From F1-120-MAGs118 sp013360535 (GTDB lineage: Bacteria; Planctomycetota; UBA1135; GCA-002686595), in NCBI GenBank assembly GCA_026647215.1, contig JAPKHC010000046.1, positions 1-60,417 of the forward strand: DNA of 60,417 nt, in the 5' to 3' direction. Shown here piece by piece: positions 1 through 12,884 of the stretch. How positions within the stretch are numbered: position 1 is the stretch's first letter; each line of letters begins with the position of its first letter. The notes beneath the pieces were generated by a model. It saw nothing but the letters and a program-made list of their open reading frames with translations. It was not told the DNA's origin and searched no databases. Made by a program: the position numbers and the translations under genes.

Positions 1-2
1 TG

Positions 3-3000
3 ACGGACCCGGCGGTGGTGGACGCGCTGGACTGGCTGCCGGCGACGACGGTGGCGGGGACGGCGGACACGGGCCTGACGTCCTCCCCGGCTCCCGGGAC
101 GCTGAACACCTGGACCTGGGACTCCCGCACGGACGTGGGCACGATGAACGGCGACTACATCCTGCGGATCACCCCCTTCGACAGCAAGCTGGAGCGGGGC
201 GCGACGGTGATGATGCCGGGCCGCTTCCGGCTGGACAACTACACGATCTTCACGGACGCCGGCGCGGCGCTGTCCACGGCCCGCGTCGGTCACCGGGCGA
301 CGACGCTGGCCGACGGGCGGGTGCTGATCACGGGCGGCCGGACGACGACGGCGGGTGCCTCGGTCGGGACGGCGGAGCTCTTCTACCCCGGCACCGGTGA
401 CACGACCTACGGCGCGGTGGCCCCGACGGCCTCGCTGGCGACCCCGCGCTCCTACCACTCCCAGACGCGGCTCACCGACGACCGGGTGATGGTGGCGGGC
501 GGCTACGACGCCTCCGGCGCGCCGGTGTCGAGCATCGAGATCTACAACGCGACGACGGGCCTGTGGACGACGCTGGGCTCGGGCCTGGTGGGGGCGCGGG
601 CGCGGCACACCGCGGTCCTGCTGTCCAACGGCGACGTGCTCTTCGCGGGCGGCGTGGACGGGTCGGGCGCGGCCCTCGCGACGGCCTGCGTGTACCGCGC
701 GGAGACCGGGACGGTGGTCGCGACCTCCTCCGGGATGGCCGCCGCGCGCCACTCGGTGGGCGGCGCGCTGCTGCCCGACGGGAAGGTGCTCATCCCCGGC
801 GGCAAGGACACGGCCGGCTCCGGGCTCTCCTCGACGGAACTCTACGACCCCGCGGCGAACACCTTCGCGGCGGGCCCCGCGATGTCCTCGGCGCGGGCCG
901 AGCACGCGGTGGCCGCGGCGACGGACGGGACGGTGGTGGTCTCCGGCGGCGTCGGGCTGAACACGCTGGCCATCTACGACGGGCGGACGAACACCTGGGA
1001 CAACTCGGCCCCGGCCATGCCTTCGGCGCGGGCCGGGCACGTCGGCGTCCTCATGGGCGACGGGCTCATCCTGCTGGCGGGCGGCTCCGACGGGGCCTCG
1101 GTGGTGTCCTCCGCCAACCTCTACGACCCCTCCACGGGCTCCTACGACGCGCCCAACAGCGGCATGGTCGAGGCGCGGCGCGACGCGGCCACGGCGGTCC
1201 TGAACAACGGCCGCATCCTCATCCTGGGCGGCCTCGGCGCCACGGGCGCGCCCATCGCCTCCTGCGAGATCTTCACCCCGGACGGCGGCTTCAACTACGT
1301 TCCGACCGCGGTCATCGCGACGCCCGCGGAGCCGCAGTCCTGGGCCTTCGGAGCGCTCCTCTCCTACCGGCTCATCGACACCGAGTCCGACCCCGCCAAG
1401 GTCCTGTTCCAGTACTCCATCTCCGGGGGCGCCTGGAAGACCTGCTCGCCCAAGGGGGGAGCCTGGGACGACGGCCTGGCCGACACCATCTCGGGCGACG
1501 TGAACGAGGGGCTCGTGGGCCTCGCCACCACGGACGCCGACTCCGCGCTTCCCATCGACCCGGTGCTCAAGAACACCGTCGGCGACCACCTCTTCGTCTG
1601 GGACATGACCGCCGACATCGTCCGCGCCGACTACGACTCCGTGCGGGCGCGGGTCATCCCCTTCGGCGCGGGACGCGGCGTCCAGGCGACCACCAGCCCC
1701 TTCAAGATCGCCTTCAACACGCGGGTCATCCCGCGCTTCGACGCCTTCACCTCCCCGGTCTCGGGGACGGTGGCCATCGACTACCACCTGCAGGACATCG
1801 ACGGCGCGCTCGGCGACCCCGAGGGTGACGGCGCGCGGGTGGAGTTCGAGTACGGCATCGACGTCAACGGCGACAGGCAGATCCTCGCCGTGGACGGCGA
1901 GTCCTGGGCGGCCTGCACCGCGGCCCCCGGCGGCGACGGGCTCGGCGCGGGCTACACGCTGGCGACCTCCAAGACCTTCGACCCGACGGTCGGGACGCTC
2001 GGCTGGCACTCGTTCAACTGGGACTCGGTCCGGGACATCGGCTCGCCCGGCATCGGCGTCACCCGGTCGGACGTGATGCTCCGCATCACCCCCTACGACT
2101 TCCCGTCGGGGGTCGCCGAGACCAAGGGCCGGCAGGAGACGATGGGCGTGGACCAGGGCCTGCAGGTGGTCCTGGACCCCAACGGGCTCTACCTCGTCTC
2201 CTGGAAGACCGAGGGGAACGTGACGCACTCCGGGACGCCGATCCCGGGCGTGAAGCTGGACGAGACCCTCGTCTTCACCTTCAACCGCGAGGTCGACCCG
2301 GCGACGGTGGACGGGACGGTGGGGCAGACGACGCTGCCCGTGACGGTGGGTGGCCGGAAGATCCTCGGCGCCTACCAGGCCGACCCGACGGACTACAAGG
2401 TCGTGCGCTTCTTCCCGCAGGTGAACAACAGCGTCAACGGCGTGCTGACCTACAACGGGTCGGAGAACCCGACGATCCTGACGCGGGGGGCATCGGTGAC
2501 GGTGGCGGTGCCGGGCTTCACGCCGGGGATGGACCCGGAGACGGCGAACATCCTCCGGATCAAGGGGTGGACGGCGGGGAGCGCGGCGGTGGACATCGCC
2601 AACCTCCTCACCTTCAACTACGCCCCGGGCTTCATCGTCTCCTCGACGGCCGGGAGCGGCGCCTACTTCGCCCGGGCGACGGCCCCGGTGGTGACCTCCT
2701 CGACCCCGGTGAACGGGTCCGTCAACCAGGGCCTGACGCAGGGCTTCAGCATCGTGCTGAACCTGCCGGTGTCGGCGGAGTCGGTGAACTTCTCGACCCT
2801 GCGCTTCGTGGTGGACATCGACGGGGACGGCGTCGCGGACGCGAACGACTCCATCATCCCGGGCTCCTTCAGCGTGGTCAACACGGTGGGGCCCGCGGGG
2901 ACGCGGCAGGCGGTGATCACCTTCACCCCGATGGTCGGCCTCTCCTACCCGGCCGGCTCGAAGGTGCTGGCGGACCTGTCGAAGGTGACCTCGGGCGACG

Positions 3001-4795
3001 GGGTCTTCTCGCAGGGCCCGGGCGCGACCCCGGCGGTCGCCTCCTTCTCGACGGTGGCGGGCGCGACGACGACGAACACCTTCTCCGAGTCCTTCACGAG
3101 CAACACCAACAAGAACGGCACGGAGACGACGGCGCTGTGGAACGACGCCCTCTTCCCGGGGATGCTGACCGGCATCCGTGACGGCGGGACGGGCGCGGAC
3201 GGGACGCCGACCCCGAACTCGACCTCGGGGAACGTGAAGACCTTCTCGGCGAAGGACACCTGGAACTTCTCCTCCTTCACGGTGCCGAAGGGCGAGATCT
3301 GGCGGTTCACGGGCGGGGCCTCGAACCTGCCGGTGAAGATCCTCGTCGTCGGCAACATCGACATCGCGGGCGTGGTGGACGTGTCCGGCGGCGACGGCAC
3401 CGGCATGGAGAACCAGCCCAAGGGCACCAACTCCTACCTCTACGGCATCAAGTACTCCTCCAACCCCTCGACGGGGGTGGTCGCCCGGGTGGGCGGCGCC
3501 GCGGTGGCGGGCGGCGGGAAGGGCGGCGACTCCAAGCACGGGTCCTCCGCCTCGGCGGGGACCGCGGGCACCGGAGGCGTCGCGGCGAGCGCGGGCGGGG
3601 CCGGTCTCTTCTCCTCGTCCTACTGCGGCGGGGGCGGCGGCGGCGGGCACGCCCAGAACGGCAGCATCGGCGGCCTCTACACCTCCACCTACGCCGTCGC
3701 GGGCGCGGGCGGGACCTCCTACGGCTCCACGAACTTCTCTCCCACCTTCACCGCGGGTTCCGGCGGCGGCGGCGGCGGCTCCTCCTCGACGAGCTACTAC
3801 TACTACGACGTCAACGCCTACTACTACTTCCGGCTCGAGGGCGGTTCCGGCGGCGGCGGCGGCGGCGCGGTGAAGTTCGTCTCCAACGGCACCTTCCAGC
3901 TCCAGGGCTCGGGGGTCATCGACGCCTCCGGCGGCGACGGCGGCAACGGCTGGGGCTACCAGTACGCGGGCGGCGGCGGCGGCGCCTCCGGCGGGTCGGT
4001 CTGGATCGTCAGCGGCGGGGATCTCTCCCTCGGCGGCATCATCGACGTGCGGCCGGGCCGCGGCGGCGAGGCGCACTACTACAAGGGCACCTACGCGCAG
4101 GGCAGCCCGGTCCGCTACGGGACCTTCGGCGGCCACGGCGCCGCCGGCCGGGTGCGCATCGAGGGGCCCAACGTCGGGACGACGACGACGAACTTCATCG
4201 GCGGGGCGCAGTGGAACCCGATGTCGGGGACGCTGGACGGGGGCAACGGTTCGCTCGGCACCTTCCCGACCTCCTCGACGGTCAACGTGGACACGCTGCC
4301 CAAGGTCAACGGGGTGGCGAACTTCTCGACGATGAGCATCCCGGCGGGGACGACGGTCACCCTGACGGGGAACACGGCCGCGAAGTTCCGCTTCACGGGG
4401 AACGTCTCCATCAGCGGCGTGCTGCGGTCCAACGGCGGCGTCGGCCAGAACGGGCAGTACTCCTCCTCCGGCTTCGCCGCCATCAGCGGCGGGACGGCGG
4501 GGGCGGGCGGCACGACGGGCGGCGTCCCGAACAGCGGCGCCACCTCCACCCTGGCGGACGCCCCGGCGGCGCCGGGCGCCGGCGGCGGCAAGGGCGGCAA
4601 GGTCGCCTCCGGGTACATCATCGCCTACGCCTACTCCTGGGGCGGCTACGGCTACAAGTACTGGTACGGCGGGTCGGGCGGCGGCGGCGGTTCGAACCTC
4701 CTGAACCACCCCGGGCGTCCCGGCGGCAAGGAGACCTGGGCCGCCGGCTACTACGGCACCGCGGCCGGGGGCGCGGCGGGTTCGGGCGCGACCGT
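3..4795 (+). CDS. Kelch / Ig-like / Gly-rich exported protein, 5' open and 3' replaced
   Basis: The frame is open at the left edge, so the true start lies outside the window. About 265-1270 encodes repeated kelch-type blades, each with an ARxxH segment followed by DGRVLITGG-like and ELFYP/EIYN-like strands, as in galactose-oxidase-type beta-propellers. From about 1300 to 2650 come beta-rich domains with repeated FEYG/FQYS and RITPYD/RVIPF motifs. Near 2690-3050 there is a bacterial Ig-like (Big_5/SbsA-like) segment starting TSSTPVNGSVNQGLTQGF. From about 3480 the protein is Gly/Ser/Tyr-rich with runs such as GGGGGGG, typical of cell-surface or extracellular proteins of large-genome bacteria. 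No catalytic residues are visible. The natural C-terminus is missing because the frame continues into TatC at about 4.79-4.81 kb. The function is probably structural or adhesive at the surface (inference). Confidence 0.7.
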
Positions 4796-4812
4796 CCTGA
4801 TCGTCTTCCTCG
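4785..4812. other. Probable chimeric junction: Gly-rich protein to tatC
   Basis: Upstream of this point the frame encodes an extracellular Gly/Ser-rich repeat protein. Immediately downstream it encodes the hydrophobic first helix and the rest of a TatC translocase. No TatC family member carries a kelch/Gly-rich N-terminus, and the first 25-30 residues of TatC are missing. The exact breakpoint cannot be placed better than roughly these bases. An assembly or library chimera is the simplest reading. Confidence 0.75.
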
Positions 4813-5471
4813 CGCTGACGCCGTTCATGCGCGAGATCTTCGACCTGCTGTCGCAGCCGCTGCTGGTCGCGCTGCCGGCCGGTACCAAGCTGCTGGCCAC
4901 CGGCGTGATCACGCCCTTCATGGTGCCGCTGAAGGTCACGCTGTTCGTCGCCTTCCTGATCGCACTGCCTTTCGTGCTGTACCAGGCCTGGGCCTTCGTC
5001 GCGCCCGGGCTGTACCAGCACGAAAAGAAGCTCGCCGGGCCGATGATCTTTTCGGCCGTGCTGATGTTCTTCCTCGGCATGGCGTACTGCTACTTCGTCG
5101 TCTTCGGCTTCGTCTTCAAGTTCATCGCAGGCTTCGCGCCGGCCACCGTCAACGTCGCGCCGGACATCGAGGCGTACTTCGGCTTCGTGCTCGGCATGTT
5201 CCTGGCGTTCGGGCTGACCTTCGAGGTGCCGATCGTCGTCGTGCTGCTCGCGCGCTTCGGCATCGCCGACGTCGAGCGGCTCAAGGTCGCGCGGCCCTAC
5301 GTGATCGTCGGCGCCTTCATCATCGCCGCGATCTTCACGCCGCCCGACGTGCTGTCGCAGCTTCTGCTGGCGATCCCGCTTTGCCTGCTGTACGAGCTGG
5401 GCATCTTCCTCGCGCGCTTCGTCGGCAGGCGCAAACCGGACGAAGCGCCGGCCGCCGGCGACGCCTCCTGA
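4797..5471 (+). CDS. tatC: Sec-independent protein translocase TatC, N-terminus missing
   Basis: TatC is the core receptor of the twin-arginine translocase in the cytoplasmic membrane and binds signal peptides together with TatB. The 225 residues here cover nearly all of the family length of about 250. Recognisable parts are FLALTPFMREIFDLL at the first helix, the periplasmic loop containing GVITPF, LYQHEKKL after the second helix, GLTFEVP with the conserved glutamate of helix 4, and RPYVIVGAFIIAAIFTPPD before the last helices. The C-terminal tail RRKPDEAPAAGDAS is polar, as usual. It most resembles beta/gamma-proteobacterial TatC (from memory). Only the N-terminal cytoplasmic segment with its start codon is missing, replaced by the upstream protein. 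No tatA or tatB is present. Confidence 0.85.
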   Translation: MIVFLALTPFMREIFDLLSQPLLVALPAGTKLLATGVITPFMVPLKVTLFVAFLIALPFVLYQAWAFVAPGLYQHEKKLAGPMIFSAVLMFFLGMAYCYFVVFGFVFKFIAGFAPATVNVAPDIEAYFGFVLGMFLAFGLTFEVPIVVVLLARFGIADVERLKVARPYVIVGAFIIAAIFTPPDVLSQLLLAIPLCLLYELGIFLARFVGRRKPDEAPAAGDAS

Positions 5472-5511
5472 GCGCATTGAGGGCGACCCGGCCGCGGCGC
5501 ATACTGCGCCC

Positions 5512-5547
5512 ATGTCCTTCCCGTCCGTCCGCCTGCTCGCCGCGATG
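5512..5547 (+). pseudogene. First codons of a gene after tatC, cut by the second junction
   Basis: An ATG 40 bases after the tatC stop begins MSFPSVRLLAAM and is cut off about 36 bases later where the sequence switches to another source. It is too short to identify. It could also be non-coding, since the purine-rich ribosome binding site one would expect is not obvious. Confidence 0.25.
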
Positions 5548-5556
5548 CCAAAGTCA
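5540..5556. other. Probable second chimeric junction: tatC side to SIR2 side
   Basis: Left of here is GC-rich proteobacterial-type sequence read on the plus strand. Right of here base use drops (33 of 60 bases are G or C at 5821-5880) and a minus-strand SIR2 protein is read. That protein is intact up to its conserved LVLTSGDFG motif, coded at about 5547-5573, and loses all family resemblance immediately after it. The breakpoint is therefore near 5540-5550. Confidence 0.7.
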
Positions 5557-6137
5557 CCACTAGTAAGTACTAGTTGATTGAGATTCTCGTCGGTTGGCTC
5601 CGTATCCAACAAGCCATGCAGATAGACGAGTCCTCGCCATCGTCGTTTTGGTGTCGGGAAGAATGGCGCGCGAAACACCTTAATGTCACACCCCTCAATA
5701 GGGCCGGCCTCCTCGAACAGGCGGTCGAAATTCGTCGTGACTAGTCTTATTCGCTTGGGCGAGCCGACGGTGGTCCCAGCCGCTCCGGACTCGGTTGCTA
5801 GTGTGAGTAGTGCCTCATGGGTCAGTTTGGATTCCCGGGGAAACAGTCCCGGGTTAAGGATTCTGGCTGCAGCTTTACGGACCCCCATTCGACCATCCAG
5901 TAGCGAGTCTTCGAGCAGCCCTATGGCGACGTCAAAGCGTTTGGCTTCCAAGGCAGCCCGCTGCACGGCATTTGGCACTTGGTTGGTCGCCTTGTACAGG
6001 CGGTCCGACAGCCCCTCGAAATCGGGCAGCCCGGCCGGACGAGAGATTCCGGATCCACAAAAGAAGACGACCCTGTCATCCTCGTGGGCCTGAAGAAGCT
6101 GCTCGGGAATGTCGGGGCCGTTTTTCGTGAAACGCAT
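5547..6137 (-). CDS. SIR2-family NAD-binding protein (DUF4020-type), C-terminus missing
   Basis: Reading the minus strand from ATG 6137 gives 197 uninterrupted residues of a sirtuin-like domain. Motifs in order: VVFFCGSGISRPAGLPDF (the GAGxS and PDF NAD-binding motifs, residues about 20-40), LVTTNFDRLFE (the TTNFD motif with the NAD-pocket Asn, about 130-140), LVYLHGLL (the catalytic His, about 173) and LVLTSGDFG near the end. This order matches the large bacterial SIR2 proteins that carry DUF4020 C-terminally. Related SIR2 proteins act as NAD-depleting anti-phage effectors. The rest of the protein is lost at the junction near 5547. A GGGAG lies 10-14 bases before the start. Codon use is less GC-rich than in neighbouring genes, which fits horizontal transfer. 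The antiviral role is inferred from the family. Confidence 0.8.
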
Positions 6138-6176
6138 GAACGCTTAACACTCCCGCGCGAGAGACGGTTTGGTTGC

Positions 6177-6206
6177 GTATCTGGCGGACCAACGTATTCT
6201 CGTCAA
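6177..6206 (-). promoter_or_regulatory. Possible sigma-70-like promoter of the SIR2 gene
   Basis: On the minus strand TTGACG (6201-6206) is followed after 18 bases by AGATAC (6177-6182). This would start transcription about 30 bases before the SIR2 ATG. The -10 match is only fair. Nothing else is recognised in 6138-6378. Confidence 0.35.
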
Positions 6207-6378
6207 CATCGTACCTCAGGTGAGCAGGTTGGAGCTACCAGAAGGGGCCGACGCCTTCGGTTGGCTAGACCCGTGACCCTGAGTTCCATTCGGACCGGAC
6301 GACCGCGAGACTTGGGCCACCTCGCTGGGACTGGCAAGTCGAAATTGCGTGCGGACGGCTACATTCGGTTGGGGCGCT

Positions 6379-6606
6379 CTAGTGTGATCGACGCGGGCGC
6401 AGCACGCGAGTGACCGATCGTTGCAGCCGCGGGACCTCGGCGTTGCCAGTCCTCAGGGCCTCGGCTTCGAGGGTCAGGTCCCAGACGAGGGCGAGGCGCT
6501 CGTTGGGGGTGAGGCGTTTCCAGAACTCGAGGTCGGCGCGGCGCTCCGCGGCGGCGTCGCGGAGGACGCGGCCGGTCCAGGTGCGGCGGCGGTCGGAGGC
6601 GTCCAT
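6379..6606 (-). CDS. Small conserved-type hypothetical protein, 75 aa
   Basis: The start ATG at 6606 lies 20 bases after the carB stop on the same strand, so it is probably cotranscribed with carB. The protein is highly charged (MDASDRRRTWTGRVLRD... at the start) and has a central ADLEFWKRLTPNERLALVWD segment followed by LQRSVTRVLRPRR. Small proteins with an FWxxLTPxERLxLVWD core occur in planctomycetes and deltaproteobacteria (recalled, not searched). The pattern resembles small partners encoded beside nucleotidyltransferase-type toxins, but no such toxin is present. No signal peptide or membrane segment is seen. The function is unknown. Confidence 0.6.
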   Translation of the reverse strand: MDASDRRRTWTGRVLRDAAAERRADLEFWKRLTPNERLALVWDLTLEAEALRTGNAEVPRLQRSVTRVLRPRRSH

Positions 6607-6626
6607 CGGTTCGGGACGAGGTGCGC

Positions 6627-9890
<3,264 letters not shown>

Positions 9891-10128
9891 GGGTGGGTGG
9901 AGGTGGGGAGCGCGGCGGCGTCAGGCTGGGGTGGCGCTTCGTCGTGGGCCGATGCCCCGCTCCGAAGTCGGCAGATTTAAGCACTTGGGGGGCCCGCTGT
10001 CGACCGCCGCGGCGCCCCGACCGGTACCCGCAACGGGTTTCCGGGCGCCCGGGCTTCGGGCGGGCGCCTTGGCGGGCCGAAGAACGGACCCCCGGAATCC
10101 CTCTTCCTCCCCACAGCCAGAGTTCGCC

Positions 10129-11823
10129 ATGCCCGTCCTGACCTTCCCGCTCGCCCTCGTCCTCGTCGCCTGCTTCACCACGGGCGCGATCGTCACCTGG
10201 TACCTGCAGGAGCGCCGCCTCCAGCGCGAGCGCAGCGCGATCGAGTCGCAGATGACGCGCGTGCTGGCGGCGCGCTACGAGGTCTACGAGACGCTCGAGC
10301 AAGGTGTGCACCACCTGATGCAGCGCCTCGACCGTCAGGACGAGGAGAAGGCGAGCGCGCCCGCTCCGGCGCCCGCACCGGTCGTCGTCGCGGCCCCGGC
10401 GCCGTTGCCGACGTGGGCGGACGTCTCGAACGTGCCGCTGCGCTCGACCAACCCCGAGCTGTGGGACATGGAGCGCACCTACCAGCGCACGGCGGCGGAG
10501 CAGCTCGCGCAGCTCTCGAAGCAGACCGCGCGCACGGTCGAGCTGATGGAGCAGGTCGGGCGGCTCGAAGGGGAAGTGGCGCACGCGTGCGAGAGCGCGG
10601 CCAACGCCGAGCGCAAGTGCGCCGAAGTCACGACCAACGCGGAGAACGCCGAACGTACGGCGCGCACGACCATCGCGAGCCTCGAGCAGCGCGTCCGCAC
10701 GCTCGAGCCGCTGCAGTCCGAGCTTGCGAGCGCGCGCACGTCGCTCGAGGAGCTGCGCACCACCACCACGTCGCGCATCCGCGAGCTCGAGGGCGAGCTC
10801 TCGACGACGCGTGGCAGCCTCGCGACGGCGCTGGGCCGCGCGGGCGAGCTCGAGACGCTCTCCAAGCGCCTCGAGGAGCGCACCAACGAGCTCGAGACGC
10901 GCTGCAGCGAGCGGGAGCTCGCCTGCATTTCGGCCGAATCGCGCTGCACCGAGCTCTCGGAGAGCCTCGAGGGCGTGCGCGGCGAGCTGACCAAGTCCAC
11001 GGCGCGCGCGAACGAGTTCGAGAGCAAGTGGCAGTCCTCCGAGCGTGCGCTCGAGACGGCGCGCAACGAGCTCGCGACGAGCGGCAGCTCGAACACGAAA
11101 CTCTCGGGCGAGCTCAAGGAAGCGCTCGACCGCGTGATCGAGCTCGAGGCCGCCAAGGCGGAGCTCGACAAGGCGGCCAAGGGCTTCGAGACGCAGTGGA
11201 CCAAGGCGCAGCGCGAGAGCGAACGCCTCGCGGGCGAGCTGACGGACACGCGCCAGCGCGCGGAGATCGAGCGCGAGACGCTCGGCCGCGAGCTCGAGAC
11301 CACGCGCACGAACGTGGGCCAGCTCGAGACGCAGCTCGGCGAGTGGAAGTCGAAGTCCACGACGCTGGAAGGCGAGCTCGGGACCGCGCGCGGCGAATGC
11401 ACGCGGCTGTCGACGGAGCTCGACACGGCGCGCGAGGGCGCCAAGAACGAGCGCGAGACGCTCGGCCGCGAGCTCGAGAGCACGCGCACGAACGTGGGCC
11501 AGCTCGAGACGCAGCTCGGCGAGTGGAAGTCGAAGTCGACGAAGCTCGAGGCCGAGCTCGCGAGCACGCGCAACGAGGCCACGCGCCTCACGCAGGAACT
11601 CCTGCGCGCCAACCTCGAGCTCTCGACCTACCGCGAGAAGCTCTCGCACCACTCCAGCCACGTCGTCGAGGCCTGGTCGATGGTCACGAGCCTCAAGCCG
11701 ATGCTCGAGGCCCTCGAGCAGAAGCTCAAGGAAGGCGACGAGCCCAAGAGCGCGCTGCCGACGAACGAACCGGCCACGACGGGCCTCTCGGTCTTCGAGG
11801 AGCCCAGCGAGAAGCAGAGCTAG
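10129..11823 (+). CDS. Membrane-anchored coiled-coil protein, 564 aa
   Basis: I take ATG 10129 as the start because it is immediately followed by a hydrophobic N-terminal anchor (FPLALVLVACFTTGAIVTWYL, residues about 5-25). The upstream in-frame extension is Arg/Pro-rich and unlike protein. After a short Ala/Pro linker near residues 85-100, almost the whole protein to about residue 525 is a heptad-patterned coiled coil rich in Glu, Arg, Thr and Leu, broken only by LSGELKEALDRVIELEAAKAEL-type segments. Residues about 380-470 contain two nearly identical blocks 60 residues apart. The architecture suits a bitopic scaffold or structural protein, but no specific family is recognised. Its stop codon overlaps the stop of the convergent aroB by two bases. 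Confidence 0.7.
   Translation: MPVLTFPLALVLVACFTTGAIVTWYLQERRLQRERSAIESQMTRVLAARYEVYETLEQGVHHLMQRLDRQDEEKASAPAPAPAPVVVAAPAPLPTWADVSNVPLRSTNPELWDMERTYQRTAAEQLAQLSKQTARTVELMEQVGRLEGEVAHACESAANAERKCAEVTTNAENAERTARTTIASLEQRVRTLEPLQSELASARTSLEELRTTTTSRIRELEGELSTTRGSLATALGRAGELETLSKRLEERTNELETRCSERELACISAESRCTELSESLEGVRGELTKSTARANEFESKWQSSERALETARNELATSGSSNTKLSGELKEALDRVIELEAAKAELDKAAKGFETQWTKAQRESERLAGELTDTRQRAEIERETLGRELETTRTNVGQLETQLGEWKSKSTTLEGELGTARGECTRLSTELDTAREGAKNERETLGRELESTRTNVGQLETQLGEWKSKSTKLEAELASTRNEATRLTQELLRANLELSTYREKLSHHSSHVVEAWSMVTSLKPMLEALEQKLKEGDEPKSALPTNEPATTGLSVFEEPSEKQS
11268..11541 (+). repeat. Internal 180-base duplication within the coiled-coil gene
   Basis: Bases 11268-11361 and 11448-11541 are nearly identical over 94 bases. 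I see two differences, at 11300 and 11358. The period is exactly 180 bases (60 codons, not a multiple of seven residues). It encodes ERETLGRELETTRTNVGQLE and what follows, twice. The near-identity at DNA level points to a recent duplication. Confidence 0.9.
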
Positions 11824-12884
11824 GCCAAGAGCTCCAGCACGGTGCGCTCGTCGAGCGCGACCGACAGTTCCAGCGCTCCGGCGCGCCGCGGCAAGACGAA
11901 GCCCGGCACGCCGGAGCGCGCTTTCTTGTCGTGGCGCATCGCCTCGAGGAGCTCGCGCGCGGGCAGGGCACCATGCTGCATGCGCAGCTCGCCGAGCGAG
12001 CGCGGAAGCTGCAGCGTGCGCAGGAGCCCGTCGAGGCGCATGCGCAGCGACGGATCCTCGAGCAGGCCCGCGCGTTCGCTCGCCTGGAGCGCGAGCGCGA
12101 GGCCGCAGGCGACCGCGACACCGTGCGGAAGCGCGCCGAAACCGGCCACTTTCTCGAGCGCGTGCGCAAACGTGTGGCCGAGGTTGAGCGCCTTGCGCGG
12201 GCCGGTCTCGCGCTCGTCGGAGGCGACGACACGTGCCTTGGAGCGCACGCAGGCCGCGATCACGGGCTCGACGGCCGCGAGCTCGCGCGCAGCGAGCGCT
12301 GCCGCGTTGCGTTCGACGAGCGCGAGCAGCTCCTCGCCCTCGACCAGCGCCGCCTTGACGACCTCGCCGAGGCCCGAGCGCCACTCCGCATCGGGCAGCG
12401 TCGCCAGCGTGCGCGTGTCGGCGAGCACGGCGCTCGGTTGGTGGAAGGTGCCGACGAGATTCTTGCCTTCGGCGAGGTTGATCGCGGTCTTGCCGCCGAC
12501 CGACGCGTCGACCATCGCGAGCAGCGTGGTCGGGCAGTACACGACGCGGATGCCGCGCATGTAGAGCGAGGCCGCGAGGCCGGCGACGTCGAGCGTCGAG
12601 CCGCCGCCGAGCGCCAGCGCGATCGACCCGCGGTCGAGCTGCTCGTGCGCCATGCACGACAGGATCAGCTCGAGCGTCTCCCAGTCCTTCGCCGCTTCGC
12701 CCGACGGCGCGACGGCGACACATCTGAGCGCTCCGAGCAGTGCCCCGTGTGCCTCGTACACCGGCAGGTCGACGACGCCGAACGGGCGCTCACCCGCGTG
12801 CTGCGCGGTCTCGTCCAGCGCACCCGCGCCGACCACGACCGGGTACGCCGCGTGCCCGGGCAGCTCGACCTCGATGCGGATCAC
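11820..12884 (-). CDS. aroB: 3-dehydroquinate synthase
   Basis: AroB converts DAHP to 3-dehydroquinate, the second step of the shikimate pathway, using NAD and a divalent metal. The 354 residues are of family length. Visible motifs are ALGGGSTLDVAGLAASLYMRG (NAD-binding glycine loop), PTTLLAMVDASVGGKTAIN, LVGTFHQP, GLGEVVKAALV with metal and substrate Glu and Lys, and LNLGHTFAHALE with the metal-binding His. I chose GTG 12884 because it overlaps the upstream stop in a GTGA arrangement, so translation is probably coupled to the membrane protein gene before it. The stop overlaps that of the convergent coiled-coil gene. The C-terminal part KKARSGVPGFVLPRR is also typical. Confidence 0.95.
   Translation of the reverse strand: MIRIEVELPGHAAYPVVVGAGALDETAQHAGERPFGVVDLPVYEAHGALLGALRCVAVAPSGEAAKDWETLELILSCMAHEQLDRGSIALALGGGSTLDVAGLAASLYMRGIRVVYCPTTLLAMVDASVGGKTAINLAEGKNLVGTFHQPSAVLADTRTLATLPDAEWRSGLGEVVKAALVEGEELLALVERNAAALAARELAAVEPVIAACVRSKARVVASDERETGPRKALNLGHTFAHALEKVAGFGALPHGVAVACGLALALQASERAGLLEDPSLRMRLDGLLRTLQLPRSLGELRMQHGALPARELLEAMRHDKKARSGVPGFVLPRRAGALELSVALDERTVLELLA

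Noticed and set aside
15..5471. A single 1818-residue kelch-TatC protein
   Set aside because: The two parts belong to unrelated families, TatC lacks its natural start, and a second switch of source lies only 80 bases later. A chimera is far more likely than a fusion.
5683..6093. Plus-strand open frame in the SIR2 region
   Set aside because: Ser-rich antisense of the SIR2 gene with no family resemblance; the minus strand has all the conserved motifs.
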